A DNA stretch of 64,000 nucleotides, from positions 30,391,401 to 30,455,400 of the forward strand of contig CM028326.1 in NCBI GenBank assembly GCA_016647705.1, written 5' to 3'. Source of the DNA: Eucommia ulmoides. Its lineage: Eukaryota > Streptophyta > Magnoliopsida > Garryales > Eucommiaceae. The notes under the pieces are model-generated. The model saw nothing but the letters and a program-made list of their open reading frames with translations, searched no databases and was not told where the DNA came from. How positions within the stretch are numbered: position 1 is the stretch's first letter; the number at the start of each line of letters is the position of its first letter. Of the stretch, positions 34,403-47,059 are shown piece by piece. The position numbers and the translations under genes were made by a program.

Positions 34403-37400
34403 ATGGAGGCCCTTATTGAACAATTTCAGAAGTTCCTTGCCGCACAGCCGCATGCCATGTTTGTTGCATCTTCAGTAGGTTTGTTGCCATCTAGTTCTTC
34501 AGGTATGTCTTCCTCCATATGGGTTCTAGATTCTGGAGTCTTTTATCATATGTCACCTAATTTGTCATCATTTGTCTATTTAAATCCTATATCATCTGTA
34601 TCTGTTATGACTATTGATGGTACTCCGATGCCATTAGCAGACATTGGTTTTATTGTCAAACCTCAGTTATCTCTTTCAAGTGTTTATCATATTTTTAACC
34701 TTACATTGAATCTTGTTTCTATAGGGCAATTATGTGATTCTGGTTACTCAGTTTGTTTTTCTTCTACCTCTTATCATGTGCAGAATCCGCAATCCCAGAA
34801 GCTGATTGAGACAGGCCATTGGCAAGGGGGACTATATATACTAGATGAGCTACGAGTAGCAGATGTTGCAGCTTCCGGTGTTGACTTGTCATATTTTCAT
34901 TTAACTTCTTCATCTTCTATTTTTTATTTATGGCATTCTCGTCTTGGTTATGTTTCAACATCTCGTTTAAAATATTTAGCATCTAAAGGATCCTTAGGAA
35001 ATTTGTCAGTTTGTTATATTTCTGATTGTAATGGTTGTAAACTGACAAAATTTTCTGCTTTACTTTTTACTCGAAGTATTTCTTCTTCGCTTGTACCATT
35101 TGATCTGGTTCACTCTGATGTGTGGGGACCTTCCCCGATTGCTACAAAATGGGGGTCCAGATATTATGTTTCTTTCATTGATGATTACACACAATATTGT
35201 TGGGTTTATCTTATGCAACGTCGTTATGAATTCTTTGGTATTTTTTAAATGTTTCGAGCTCTTATTAAGACCTAACATTCTGCTGTTATCAAGTGCTTTA
35301 GATGTGATTTGGGTGGGGAGTGCATTTCTAATCCTTTTACTAACTTGTTGGCTTTCGATGGAACAATTCATCAAACCTCGTGTACTGACACTCCCGAGCA
35401 AAATGGTGTCGCTGAAAGGAAACATAGGCACATTGTTAAAACTGCTCGTTCTCTCTTACTGTCTGCCTCTGTTCCTAGTGTATTTTGGGGAGAAAAAACA
35501 ATACTTACTGCCGTGAACCTAATTAGTAAGATCCTATCATCTCATTCTTTAGGTTTGTTTCCATTTGAAAAGTTGTATGGTCATGTTCCCAATTATTCAT
35601 CTTTAGGAGTATTTAGGTGCACTTGTTTTGTTCTTCGACCGAGATTACAGCATTATAAGTTATCTTCTCGCTCTGTCATTTGTGTCTTTCTAGGCTATGG
35701 TGAGGGACAAAAGGGATATCGTTACTTTGATCCAGTTGCACAAAAACTATATGTGTCCCGTCATGTCGTGTTTCTTGAGCATATACATTTTTTCTTTATT
35801 CCTGCTAGTATACACAACTTGAAAAAATCTTATCTCATTTCCATTGATCCTTTCTCTGATGACACACATAATTTATCTTCTCAAAACCCATGCATTACAG
35901 ATATTGACCCATCTCATGCATCTTGACCTCATGTTGACACTGGTAGCTCTGCAGGTATTGATACTTCTAGCATCCCCTCCCCTCCGACGGCCTACCAAGA
36001 ATCTTCTTAGGTTGTGGATCCTCCTCCTCGCTATCCTCAGCGTATTCGTAAGTCCACTCATATACCAGATTTTGTTTGCTCTTGTTATTCAAATTCTTTT
36101 GCTTCATTTTTAGCCTCTATTCACTGTTTCTTTGAGCATTTATCCTATAAAAAAATAGCACTTGATCCTCTTTGGCAACAGGCTATGGTTGAGGAACTCT
36201 CTGCTTTATACAAGATGGATATATGGTATTTGGTACCTTTACCTTTAGGTAAAAGTCTAATTGGTTCTCGTTGGGTCTACAAAATTAAAACCAAGTCTGA
36301 CGGTTCAGTTGAGTAGTACAAAGCTCGTTTGGTTGCCAAGGGATTTTCTCAGCAATATAGTATGGATTATGAGGAGAATTTTGCTCCAGTTGCAAAAATA
36401 ACGACTGTTTGGACTCTTATTGTTGTTGCATCTATTCGTCAGTGGCATATTTCTCAGATGGATGTTAAAAATGCCTTCTGGAATGGAGATCTTCAAGAAA
36501 AAGTTTACATGACTCCTCATCCGGGTGTTGCTCATAAGTCTGGAGAAGTTTGCAAACTCAAGAAAGCTCTATACGGCCTTAAGCAGGCTCCTCGAGCCTG
36601 GTTTGAGAAGTTCTTTACGGTGATTACTTCGCTTGGTTTTCACCCAAGTAATCATGATTCCGCTATGTTTATAAAGTGTACCTTCTACTATTTTTATATG
36701 TGGATGACATGATTATTACTGGTAATAATGTTGATGGGATTGCAATCTTGAAATCAGAATTATCTCGTTAGTTTAAAGTGAAGAACTTGGGGGCTTTACA
36801 CAACTTTCTGGGTATTGAAGTCTCATTTTCTCCAAAGGGCTATCTTCTCTCTCAAGCTAAATATACAATTAACATTCTTGAGCGTGCTCGTCTTACTGAT
36901 ACTCGGATTGTTGATACTCCTCTAAAGAAGAATGTTCACTACTCACCTTCCGATGGTGTCCCTATGTCAGATCCTACATTATATTGTACTATTATTGGTA
37001 GTTTGGTCTATCTAACTATCACTCACCCAGTCATTGCCCACGCTGTTCATATCGTCAGTCAATTTGTCATTTTTCCTACTATAGTTCATTAGGTTGTTGT
37101 TCTTCATATCCTTCGGTATCTTTGAGGTACCCTCTTTTAGAGTCTCTTATTTCCATCGACCTCATCTTTGGAGCTACATGCCTATTCTGATATTGATTGG
37201 GCTAGTGATCCTACAGATCGTAAGTCTGTCACAGATTTTTGTGTATTTTTGGATGATTATCTTATTTCATGGAAGAGTAAGAAGCAGGCCATTGTTTCTA
37301 AATCTTCCACAGAAGCTGAGTATCGTGCGATGGCATCCACTACCACTGAAATTGTTTGGTTGCATTGGTTACTTGCAAATATGAGTATTTTTCTTTCTCA

Positions 37401-37536
37401 TCCCACTCCCATGTATTGTGATAACAAGAGTGCTATTCAGATTGCTCACAATTCAGTCTTTCATGAATGGACCAAGCACATAAAGATCGATTGTCATCTC
37501 ACTCGTCATAAACTTCAACATGGGACTATTACTTAG
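34403..37536 (+). pseudogene. Copia pol: protease, integrase, RT, RNase H (broken)
   Basis: Segments in order: the protease active-site motif LDSG near 34,530; the integrase HHCC zinc region (H-S-R-L-G-Y ... C-N-G-C) at 34,935-35,045; the integrase core with D-L-V-H-S-D-V-W-G at 35,100 and PEQNGVAERKHRH at about 35,393; RT with LVAKGFSQQY at 36,330 and ALYGLKQAPRAW at 36,566; the RT catalytic YVDD at 36,697-36,708; and RNase H with SDIDWASD, STEAEYRAM and CDNKSAIQIA, ending at a stop at 37,536. A frameshift follows 35,245, a TAG interrupts RT at 36,314, and another frameshift lies just before YVDD. It is inactive as it stands. Confidence 0.92.
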
Positions 37537-37663
37537 CCTTTTGTGTCATCATCCATGCAAATTACCGACTTATTCACCAAGTCACATTCTATTTCTCGTT
37601 TTCGATTTTTGGTTGGCAAACTCTCAATGCTACATGCAGCAACATCGTGAGTTTGAGAGAGGA

Positions 37664-37877
37664 TATTAGAGTTACTCGGGTTTATTATTATTATTTAGTA
37701 AGGGTACAATAGTCTTTTACTTGTTTTCTAGGTTTTCCATTGTACGCTTATATAACTCTCTCTTTCCTAGGTTTTCTATTTTTGTATTCTTATATTCATT
37801 ATTCAAAAATATAATAAACCCTAGCCGTCGTTTCTCTTTTCTCTCTAGACTTTTCATGTTATTCATTGATCTTCACA
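37664..37877 (+). repeat. Copia 3' LTR
   Basis: A 214-bp long terminal repeat matching 33,026-33,238, with roughly 15 substitutions and small indels by eye. Confidence 0.9.
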
Positions 37878-38868
37878 TTTTTAGCCCATACTTCATAGGA
37901 CATAATAAGATTTCATAGTTTTTGGTTGTTTTTTTTTCTTCGGGTTACACCTAAAATACCTCAACTCATTTTAGCCCATAATTTTCAATTTGAAAATGAT
38001 TTTGATATTTCTTATAAATTAATTTTATCAATTTAGTTCTAGATTAATTTGAATAAAAAAATATTATTTATTAAATGACGGATGCAAAATATTTTGTTCT
38101 CAGTTTTAAATTTTTATTTTGGAAAATAAAATGATATATTTTTTTTTAAAATGAAAATAGATTTTTTTTCTAATATTCTATTTTTGTTTCGGGAATATGA
38201 ATAGATTTTTTTTTTTTTTGTCTCGATTTTTATTGGAATAAAAATATGCTTTTTATTTCCAAATTTTTGTTTATGTTTCATAAGCATAAACATATTTTCT
38301 TGTTCACAAAAGTATATTTTGGACAAAAAATAAAAATTTGAAAACGAAAAAATCAATTCATGTGCTCAAAATAAAACCAAAAATCTGGGAACAAAAAATC
38401 TAATTGTTTTCCTGAATTAGAAATAGAAATTTGATAACAAAAAAAAAAATCTATATAAGAAATAGAAGAGGAAATCTGAGAACAAAAATATGTTTCTATT
38501 CCGAAATAAAAATAAAAATTTGAGAAAAAATATATTTACGCTCCCAAAGCGAAAACAAAAAATTAAGAACAAAATGATTTTAGCTGTTGGTAGATTTTGA
38601 ACATTTTTCACACAGGATATTACTCACATTTTGTAATTATTTTTTCTAAATAATTATTATTAGATATATTTATGAATGAATTTGATCTCAAAATTGATAT
38701 GTAAAAGAATATTATTCTATTATATTTATTTAAACATACAATAACAACCAAACAAGATAATAAAATAGTGATTCCATTGATAAATCCATTCTATTACTTA
38801 TCTTATTCCATTCTTTCTCCTATTTCATTCTACTCTGATTCCATTCCATCCAACCAAACAATCCCTAA

Positions 38869-39186
38869 AGGTTCTCTTCATGTTGATATGCTCATCTCTA
38901 GGGAATCGATATTTCTGCAAAGGGAATCCTCTTTGGCCAAAGTTTAGGGTGGTTCTCAGAGCTATTAATTATGTAAAGAGTAATTAAAAGAAAATAGTTA
39001 GTTTATTTTTTCACATTATCTCTTGATTTAAGTATTGTTTTAAACAAAAATATGAATATATCCATTAATGAGTTTCATTTTTCCATTTATTTCATTATTA
39101 ATCAGATTTAATTTTTTTTCTAAATGAATTTGATTTGATTATTCCTCTGGTTAGTTGTTTCATAATTTTTTTTTTCCATTCTAAAC
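38869..39186. other. Short AT-rich spacer
   Basis: No gene or recognisable element between the split Harbinger-like element and the next solo LTR. Confidence 0.4.
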
Positions 39187-39589
39187 TGTAGAATCTAAGG
39201 TTTTGATGAATAATTTTGATGTTTTTTATGAAACTAATGGTTTTATCGAGTGTTTCAAATTTAGAGTTCCATACATTTGATTAAGAAGAAGATTTGATGA
39301 AGAAAATATAAAGGGTGCAAGATGGACATGACGAAGATGTAAAGAGTTTTGAAGACGTTGAAGAAAAATAGATGAAAATAACTCTTTACTTATATATTCT
39401 TAATGCAACTCGAATTAAGATTACACATGGCACTTAAAATGAGTTAATTCTATGTGTTTCATTATAAGAAGTGATAAATTTAAAATCCTAAAATGAGATA
39501 ATTGTATATGTTCCTTATGTTAAATGATTTGATAATTGATCTAATTGAAAAATGTGTTATAGAGTAGAAAAAGTTGTGTTTTTGGGTCA

Positions 39590-39950
39590 ATTCGGTTAAC
39601 TGAGAACATCAATCGGTCGACTGATTAAAACAATAAGTTTTGGAGTTAAAACGAAGTCCTACTGATCTAGTCGGTTAATCAAGAAAAGCAATTAGTCAAC
39701 CGTTTGAAACAGTAGCAAAAATGGGTAAAGAAGTTAGCACACTGATCCAATTGATCAACCGAATGAAGATGATCAGTTAATCGTTTGAGTCAATAGGTGA
39801 AGTGGTAGAAATTGGAAACACAATGATCCAATCGGTCAACCGATTGGATAGGGTCAGTCAACCAATTGGTATTGTGCCAACAGCTAAACTAGAAGCCTGG
39901 CACAGTCGGTCAACCGAATGGGGTAGGTCGGTCAATTGACTACTTTAGTT
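39590..39950. repeat. Clustered TCGGTCAACCGA-like palindromic motifs in LTR A
   Basis: At least eight imperfect copies of a half-palindrome CGGT(C/T)(A/G)A(C/T)CGA or its inverse, including TCGGTCAACCGA at about 39,905. They contain the W-box core (T)TGAC. A shorter related cluster (GTCGACTGG / GGTCGAC) lies at 48,245-48,395 at the matching place in LTR B. Confidence 0.6.
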
Positions 39951-41035
39951 ACAGATTCGGCTGATTTGGTCTCTTGGTTAAAAACTATCCTTTTTTTACG
40001 ATTTCAAGAGAGAGATTTGGGGTATTTGAATGTATTTCAAGTTTAAACAACTTAATTAGTAATCCCTATTTATATGGTCCATATCTTTTGAGATTTTCTT
40101 AATTTAAATAATTTAATACTTTTATTTTTGTGGTTTTAAATTGAGAATAGTTTTATGGACTTGAATGAGAGATTTGAAAGATATTTTTGAGCGAAATATA
40201 TCTAAAATAAAAGGTTATGATATATGGCGTCTTAGAGTTTCATTTTATGTCATATCTATGAAAAACTAGCCGTTGGAAGGCTAGCTATTGGTCTATTAAT
40301 AGAGACATGCGGGAAATAAATGAGACACATCAAGAACATCAATTTGAGGTTTTATAAGAGTGAAATTTTTGTTAAGATTTCTACTAGTGATTCGTTATAA
40401 GTTTTTTATTTAAAGTGCTTGTTGTTTGGCGTCACCGATTTGATTTTACTTGCTATATTATTATTGCGTTCGGTGTTTCCTGATGAGATCTATCCAAGCT
40501 TTATTAATTTTCTTTGAAGTTTTATTTATCTCGATTGCTTGGTATAGGATTGTTAGAAAACTCGTTTTGAACTTAAAAGCCTAAAAATCTTTTTTAAACA
40601 ATTTCTGCTTGATTATCTGATTACGTACTAAATTTGTGCAACCCACATTACTTATTACTCATATTTGAATTGCCTCACATTGTATAATTATTCGGGACAT
40701 CAATCGAGTATATTCGTATTGAGGTGGTAGAAGCTCTTTGTGCGAAGAAACTCATATTTTTTTTTTGTATTTGTCAGTTTGAGTGGATTAGACACGCTTG
40801 GGACGGTATCTAGTCAGGGTAGTTAGGTTTCGATATTTTTCCTGTGAAAAAAATTTGGGTTTGATTTTGTCCTAGTCAAAATGTTAGGTTATTATTTCCC
40901 TTGAAAATGATTAGATTTTGATTTATCCTGCAATTAATTTTTTTTTGAGTGATTTGTAAAGGCTCATAATTTCCTATGAAAATTATAAGTGAGAGAGTGT
41001 TAGGTTTATTTTTAACCTAGTAAAAAGATAGGGTT

Positions 41036-42810
41036 TGTAACGATTCAATTTCCCAAGGTTACCACTTGGTTTCTCCCTTTTTATGGAAAAGTAAAAGTAA
41101 AAGACAATTTCACTCCACCACCACGCTTTCGCTACGTCACTGTGATATAAATAATAACCACCATCTCACTCTACCTAGCGCTAGTATTGGACCCGTTTCT
41201 AGCTGAGGTACCTGAAATAAAATATTTTATCAGTGTACTGTCTTCATAATATAAAAAATAATTTATGGATCAACAACATTTATCAGAATCTATTTTCCAA
41301 AATAGAATATAACCATAATGATATTTTCCAAAATAGAATATAACCGCACTGAACATTAATGAAATTCACAGATATCATCAAGATATAACAATTGAATATA
41401 AATCAACCAATCAAATCATTTTTATATAATAAAATTTTCAAAACACATGTTTTCCTACTAGTCATAGGATTGTTTCACCTCATGATCGGGAGTTATAACA
41501 GTACCGTAACTTGTACAACTCTGCAATCTAAGGTTGTTAATAGTGTCAGGGTCATTCAATATCTCTAATAGTAGGAGTCAACATGTGATATAAACCATCA
41601 TATTATAATGATAATCATCATCGTCAACAACAACAATAACAACAATAACAACCATATGTAGGACTTGCCCTCCTATCAGGTCACAACACAACGTCCTACA
41701 GGATATGCCTTCCTATTAAGACCAACAACATCCCACAAGACATGCCCTCCTGTCGGGAACACACTATGGAATATAAGTATAATAATAAAAACCACTTTCC
41801 ACATTTAACCATTTGTTTGATCCATTTAACGTTATAAAATAATCAATTTTAATAAATATTTTCTTTTAACATTTTAGTATGAAAATATAATTTGACAATT
41901 TATATAGAAGACAGTACACTCACCTCAATATTTGCACTACTTGCTACGCTATCGTCGTAATACTAACGTAATCAGCGTCACTTGTGGACCTAACAACGAC
42001 AAGACCTAAATTAAAAATTTATCTAAATAATATCTAATATGCAATGTAATACGTGATACTAAAATACAATTTTTTCCATTCTCATAATTTTCCTCATTAT
42101 ATAAAATTTATTAACTGCCCAGTTTCATAAGTCAATATTAACTATATAAAAATATTATAACTACACTTACATAATTATCAATTAATAATCTAATTTGTAG
42201 AAAAATATTAACAAACCATTAATAAAATATATACTAAAAATCATATTTTCATATAATTTTATACTTTATTTAAACTATATATATACACACATATATACCT
42301 ACACCCATAACAAACAACCTACAAAAACTACCCTCCCCCACATATATATTCGCAGACACACAGGCACACACATATATATTTCTATACATACATATAGTTA
42401 TTTTAATACACATACACACACATAAGGAGAAGAAAAGAGAGTTGCTTACCCAGATAAGTGAGAGAGGACAGGAAAGAGTCTAGAAACAATAGAGAAATTC
42501 ATGAGAAAGAAATTGTGTATATATCCAACAAGTTTCGACCGCCTCAAACTTAGTTTGTTTTTATTTAATGATGGCTAATGATACTTTCCTAATCATTATG
42601 TCCTCTTATGAAAAATTATATATATATAACCCCATGATAATTTTATAAATATTTATGCAACCCCTAAAACTCTTAAAAATAATTCATAAATTACATATTA
42701 ACTCAAAAAACTTATTAAGTGAAATTTAAAATAACATATTAGATCCAAATATTTTCTAAATTTCGTAAAATGAAAATAAAAATATGAACATGCAAAAGTT
42801 GGGTTTTACA
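41036..42810 (-). mobile_element. Gypsy-type solo LTR nested in LTR A
   Basis: Read on the minus strand it begins TGTAAAACCCAACTTTTGC and ends GGGAAATTGAATCGTTACA. It shares a CATGATCGGGAGTTATAAC block (41,479), GTGTACTGTCTTCAT (41,234) and GACTTGCCCTCCTATCAGG (41,657) with the LTR fragment at about 61,130-61,990, and more weakly with the LTRs at 7.6 and 12.4 kb. The flanks GGGTT and AGATT do not match cleanly, so the exact ends or the target duplication have decayed. The interior holds AT- and CA-rich simple sequence. Confidence 0.65.
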
Positions 42811-43190
42811 AGATTCATCCTTAGCCTGTGAAAATAGTAAATTGTAAATGTTGATTCTGTGTCTGTAAAAGAATCGTGAGTTGTAAGGGTTTGGTTCCTA
42901 CCTAATAAGGAATCAAGGGGTTAGTAGATTGTGAATCTCTATGGAGCTCGGAGGATTGGATGTAGGTGCGATTAGCTTGACCGAATCAGGATAAATTTTT
43001 ATGTGATGAATTGATTTGTTATTCATATTGTGTTTGGATATGCACTTAGTATTAAATACATATCCGCTGCGTATAAAGATAATAATTGATTAGAGAAATT
43101 AATTATTTGTGTTTAAATGTTTAATTGTTAAATTTTGTAACTACCCAATTCACCCTCCCCTCTTGGGTAGCTCTTTGAGCCAACATAAAC

Positions 43191-46100
43191 CATGTTTTTG
43201 TTTTATATATTTTTTTATTTCTATTTCTATTTTATATTTTATTTTGTCTTTTTTGGGTTTTGAATATCATTGTTCACCGGCCTTATTGTTGACAGTAACA
43301 TATATAACGTTCCCCTTAAATTCTAAAATTGTAAGACAAAGAGAACATAATTGATGGAATTTAGGATGTCGCTAAACATCAACAAATAGTTCTCTAGAGT
43401 TGGAGGCTAAGATTAGTCTATCAAGGCCTTGGAAATGACAATGGTGAGGTATTAGTTTGATGTCCTACCTGAGCTGCTAAACTCACCTTTAATTCAACCT
43501 AGAATTTAGTCTGATCTTTACAATTTTTCTCTTGGGTTATTTCTTAAATTTGGTATCCTTTAATTATGAAATTCTATCTATATTTTTGTTGAAACTTTAT
43601 TATCAATGCTTCTAATTCAATGTAGTTTTAAGATAAAAGAGAACATTTTTGCTCCAAAGTGTTACTACTACACTAACAAGCCAATTAAAACCGTACATCA
43701 CATTTTCTTAATCCTAGTTTTAGGTAAAAAAATTTGGGTTTTTTTTATCTCAACATTTTGGATTTTCTACTGCCAACCATTCTCAGTTTTATTTAATTAT
43801 AACTTGGTAGTTTAACTAAGTATCCGAGGTGATAGAAATTGTGTTCCATATGGTACATATTTTGTTTTACTGGGCTATTTTATGATCTTTGTTGTGTAAT
43901 TTTTTTTCAAAAATTTAAGATGGATTTCCAAATATTTTGATTGGATACAGTTGTTAGCCCCCAAGGGCTTAATCCTATTAAAGATGATTTTGATGATGAC
44001 AATAACTTAATGATCTTTAGACATATAATGTAGTCCTTTAATGTGTATTTATGATGATTCCCTTTGCATTTTTTAGTAGAGTGTTTCAAGGGACACAAGA
44101 ATGAGTTTAGACCTGGAAACCAACAGCGGCCATTTAGAGTGGGTAAGATTTGGGTTTGGCATAGATGATTACCTTAAGATTCAGCAAAACAAAGAGTTTT
44201 TGTTTGAGAGGTGGAAGCAATGCCATATATTTATTCTTGTGGTCTCTTGCTTTGTAACTTTGATACAAAGTAACTGTGAATTTAGTCCAGTGGTTTTTTT
44301 TTTTTTTTTTTTTTTTTTTATTTTAAAGTTTTGTAGGTTCCTTTGTTGTTTGCTCAACCCTTGGAAATGTACATAGATAGGCAGCTTTTTCTTTATTGTT
44401 TTGTATAGGAGGTTTATGGCCACCTAAATATGAGTGTCTTTTGAATCTTCCTCTCGTAAAAATAGATTTCTTTATTACTGTCATGTTAGTTGTATACGTT
44501 TTTTTTTTTATGAGAATTTGGGTTCCTAATGGTCTCTTAACAACCTTAAGTGCTTTGTTTATTATTTTATTTTTATGGAGGATGCTTTTATCCAGTATTT
44601 TAGATGTATTAGTCTAATTAAAAAAATGGGAATTGGATATATGCATGGAGTGGAGTGTTCCATTGAGAAAGTGATGATTTAGTAAGTGATTTTTTCAGTA
44701 AGGAATTAATGTGATACTTTTTGAAACATGGGTGAAATGATGTTTCTTTTCTCATGATTTATAATACAATTTACTTATTACTAGTGTATAATTTGTGTTA
44801 TTTCTTTTTTATTTTGTATCAATACAAATTTTAGTCTTAATTATGAGTTATTATTGATGTTTGAATAAAATAGGTGTATAATGTTCAATTTTTTTATTTT
44901 ATTTTTTTGTTTTACATTTGTACCTCCAGGCACGAGTTATACGCATCTATATAAGAAGATAGCTCAAAGACATAGAGGACTGTCAGATCAAGTGACAAAA
45001 TTGTTTATATTTTTTGGCCCGTTAGATCAAAATTAATGTGAGAATTAGGGTTAAATCTAAAGACCAACCACCACACTCTTACTCTTCCTAAGCCTATCTC
45101 TTTGGCTTCCTCACACTTCTCTTCCGCAGATGACCGTCATCTCTCAAGCTCACCCTCTTCTCCGAAATCTCAACCCTTATTTTATTTCTCTCTTTCTTAC
45201 AGCCATTGCCTTACCAAACCACCACTCTTCCTTACTCCCGTTGTTGTCGTCAAGCCATTGCCGCCAGTACCCTCTGTCTCAACTTATTTCTCGCTTATGT
45301 TGGCTTCTTCACTTTCGTCACACTCTACCGAACAACCATCACTCTTTGTGTCCATTTTTCGACTCTAGTTGGTCAAATCTAGATCTGAATTGGCTCGATC
45401 TAGGTCTGTTTGGGTTCGAATTAGCAAAGCTTCGAAGGTAATTGACAGTGTAGGCGACGATGAACTTGGTTTGATCTTAACCCATGTATATAATATTATA
45501 ATTAAGGTTGGTCTCTCTCTCTCCGTTGTCAATTTTGCCCTCTCCATCACAACCCTACCTGATCTCTGTCGCTCCAACGCCCTTCGCCAGTAGTTCATGG
45601 GTTTTTGACCTAAAGAAATGTCCTCATTCTCACCTCAAATAACCACACCGGTATTACTTACGTAGACACCACATTTTGTCCCACTAGTGAAGAATAAAAA
45701 AATAATGAATTTTGCCAAGCCTTTTTCCATGGATTTTTGAAAATATCTAAATTTAAAGAAAAGCTCCATTCAAAGATTTCAAGAATTAATTGAAAGGTTT
45801 AAAGTTCAATTAGAAACTTAAATGGTTAAATTGGAAGTTTGAAATAATAAATTAAATCTCCAAGGTTTAAATTATTGTTTCAAAAAAGTCCAATTAAGTA
45901 AAAAACTTTTCCAATTAGGGATTTAGAACCATAATTGTGCCTTTTGAAAAGTTTTGGAACTAAATTGAAAATTTGAAAGATTGATATTGGGACCTTAAGT
46001 TCGAAATCAATCATTGAAAAGTATAATTAATCTCAATACCAGTTTAATGAAAATTTCACGATCCCAATAAGGCCCCACAAATCGGGCAATTGAGACAAGT

Positions 46101-46896
46101 TCTCAAATTCTAACACTTTAGGTCTAATTGAAATTTTGAAAAATTTTAAATCGACATGTAAATGGACCAATATTGATTCCAAGTCTCTAATTAAATCTTT
46201 AATAATGATTAATTCTAGAAAAAACCGAATTGGAGCTCCAATTGAGGTTCGAAAAGTAAAAAAGAAAACTTCGGGGTCATAATTGAAAGTTTACAAAAAT
46301 TATTTTTGGACTAACTTGATCAAATTGGAAGAAATGTTTGAAAGTATATCACTTTGTAATCAACCAATTTCAGTTTCCAAAGTCAATTTCGAGAAATCAT
46401 ATAGTTTGGTAAATTTCCATTTCAACCCCAAAGTTTTATTATTTTCAGAAACTCCATCAAATCGATAATCAATTTCAAGTTTTTTCTCCACAAATTGGGG
46501 AATCCAATCTAATATTTCATGTTTTAATCTTATTATTTTTGTATCAATTTAAGGAAAAAGAATAAATATAAAGAGTTCACCTAAGGACAAATTTGCTCTT
46601 TCCCCACCTTCCCTAGATGATGACAAGCATAGGATACCTCTTGGGAGTGGAAGAGGGATGTTTGGGGAGTGATGTTAGCCATTTTTCAATTGGATTTGTC
46701 TTGTGGAAGTGAAAAAAAAATAGAAGAAAAAGAACGAAAGGAAAGAAAGGAAAAAAAAAAAAAAAAAAAAGCAAGACCAAACTCCAAGCCAAGGTAAATT
46801 CCTAATACTTACCGAACTTTCATTTAACTTCGTCTGTCTTTCTACAAACTCTGCATGTACTTAAGGACTTAAAACTAGAAAAATAAAATAACATCC
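43191..46896. other. Intergenic region without a supported gene
   Basis: Mostly AT-rich. 44,101-44,376 opens an ATG frame whose first 60 residues look protein-like (MSLDLETNSGHLEW...), but it runs into a poly-T tract at 44,294 and matches no family I know. 45,050-45,600 is C-rich with Ser/Pro-rich frames on both strands, perhaps a captured exon or promoter piece. 45,720-46,480 is dominated by repeated AAATTGAAA(A/G)TTT and CAATTAG motifs. A poly-A run lies at 46,749-46,770. Confidence 0.45.
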
Positions 46897-47023
46897 CTGT
46901 TGCAAAGTACACGTGGTAGCTTTCTCAGGATCCAACGAAACACCGTAAGGACACTAAAAAAGGGGAAAATTTTATATTATGTTCCTAGTATTAGTCTACT
47001 ATTGCATTTAATTACTTTTCACA

Positions 47024-47059
<36 letters not shown>

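Larger units (their letters stand above)
33026..37877 (+). mobile_element. Ty1/copia LTR retrotransposon, complete structure, decayed coding
   Basis: The 5' LTR is 33,026-33,238 (213 bp) and the 3' LTR 37,664-37,877 (214 bp), roughly 93% alike by eye. Both start TATTAGAG and end CTTCACA, so the termini are TA...CA. A primer site TGGTATCAAGAGC follows the 5' LTR at 33,239, and a polypurine tract GAGAGAGGA precedes the 3' LTR. Flanks are CTTTT (33,021-33,025) and TTTTT (37,878-37,882), a 4/5 match. Domain order is gag, protease, integrase, RT, RNase H, as in copia. Stops and frameshifts occur in every domain, so it is not autonomous now. Confidence 0.93.
32883..38865. mobile_element. Tourist/Harbinger-like element split by a copia insertion
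   Basis: TAA flanks the element on both sides (32,880-32,882 and 38,866-38,868). The left end, TGGTGCGTTTGGTTGGACGG, is matched in inverse orientation by the right end (reverse complement GGGATTGTTTGGTTGGATGG). The copia element 33,026-37,877 and its 5-bp duplication interrupt it. Removing the copia leaves about 1.1 kb of non-coding DNA. The middle (38,130-38,580) has many ATTTTTGTTTC/GAAACAAAAAT-like inverted motifs. The TSD and termini fit PIF/Harbinger-derived MITEs. Confidence 0.55.
39187..43185 (+). mobile_element. Solo LTR A of SIRE-like copia family (with a nested LTR)
   Basis: An exact TAAAC duplication flanks it (39,182-39,186 and 43,186-43,190). It begins TGTAGAATCTAAGGTTTTGA and ends GAGCCAACA. 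It aligns along its length with solo LTR B (47,811-49,867) and its 3' half with the LTR at about 51,100-52,232, which precedes a copia gag. Without the nested LTR (41,036-42,810) it is about 2.2 kb. No internal region is present, so it is a recombined solo copy. The 3' end carries a stem CTACCCAA/TTGGGTAG at 43,141-43,170. Confidence 0.82.

Noticed and set aside
45050-45600. Ser/Pro-rich frames as a gene
   Set aside because: They have overlapping frames on both strands, no splice-consistent extension and no known domain; left as possible captured sequence.
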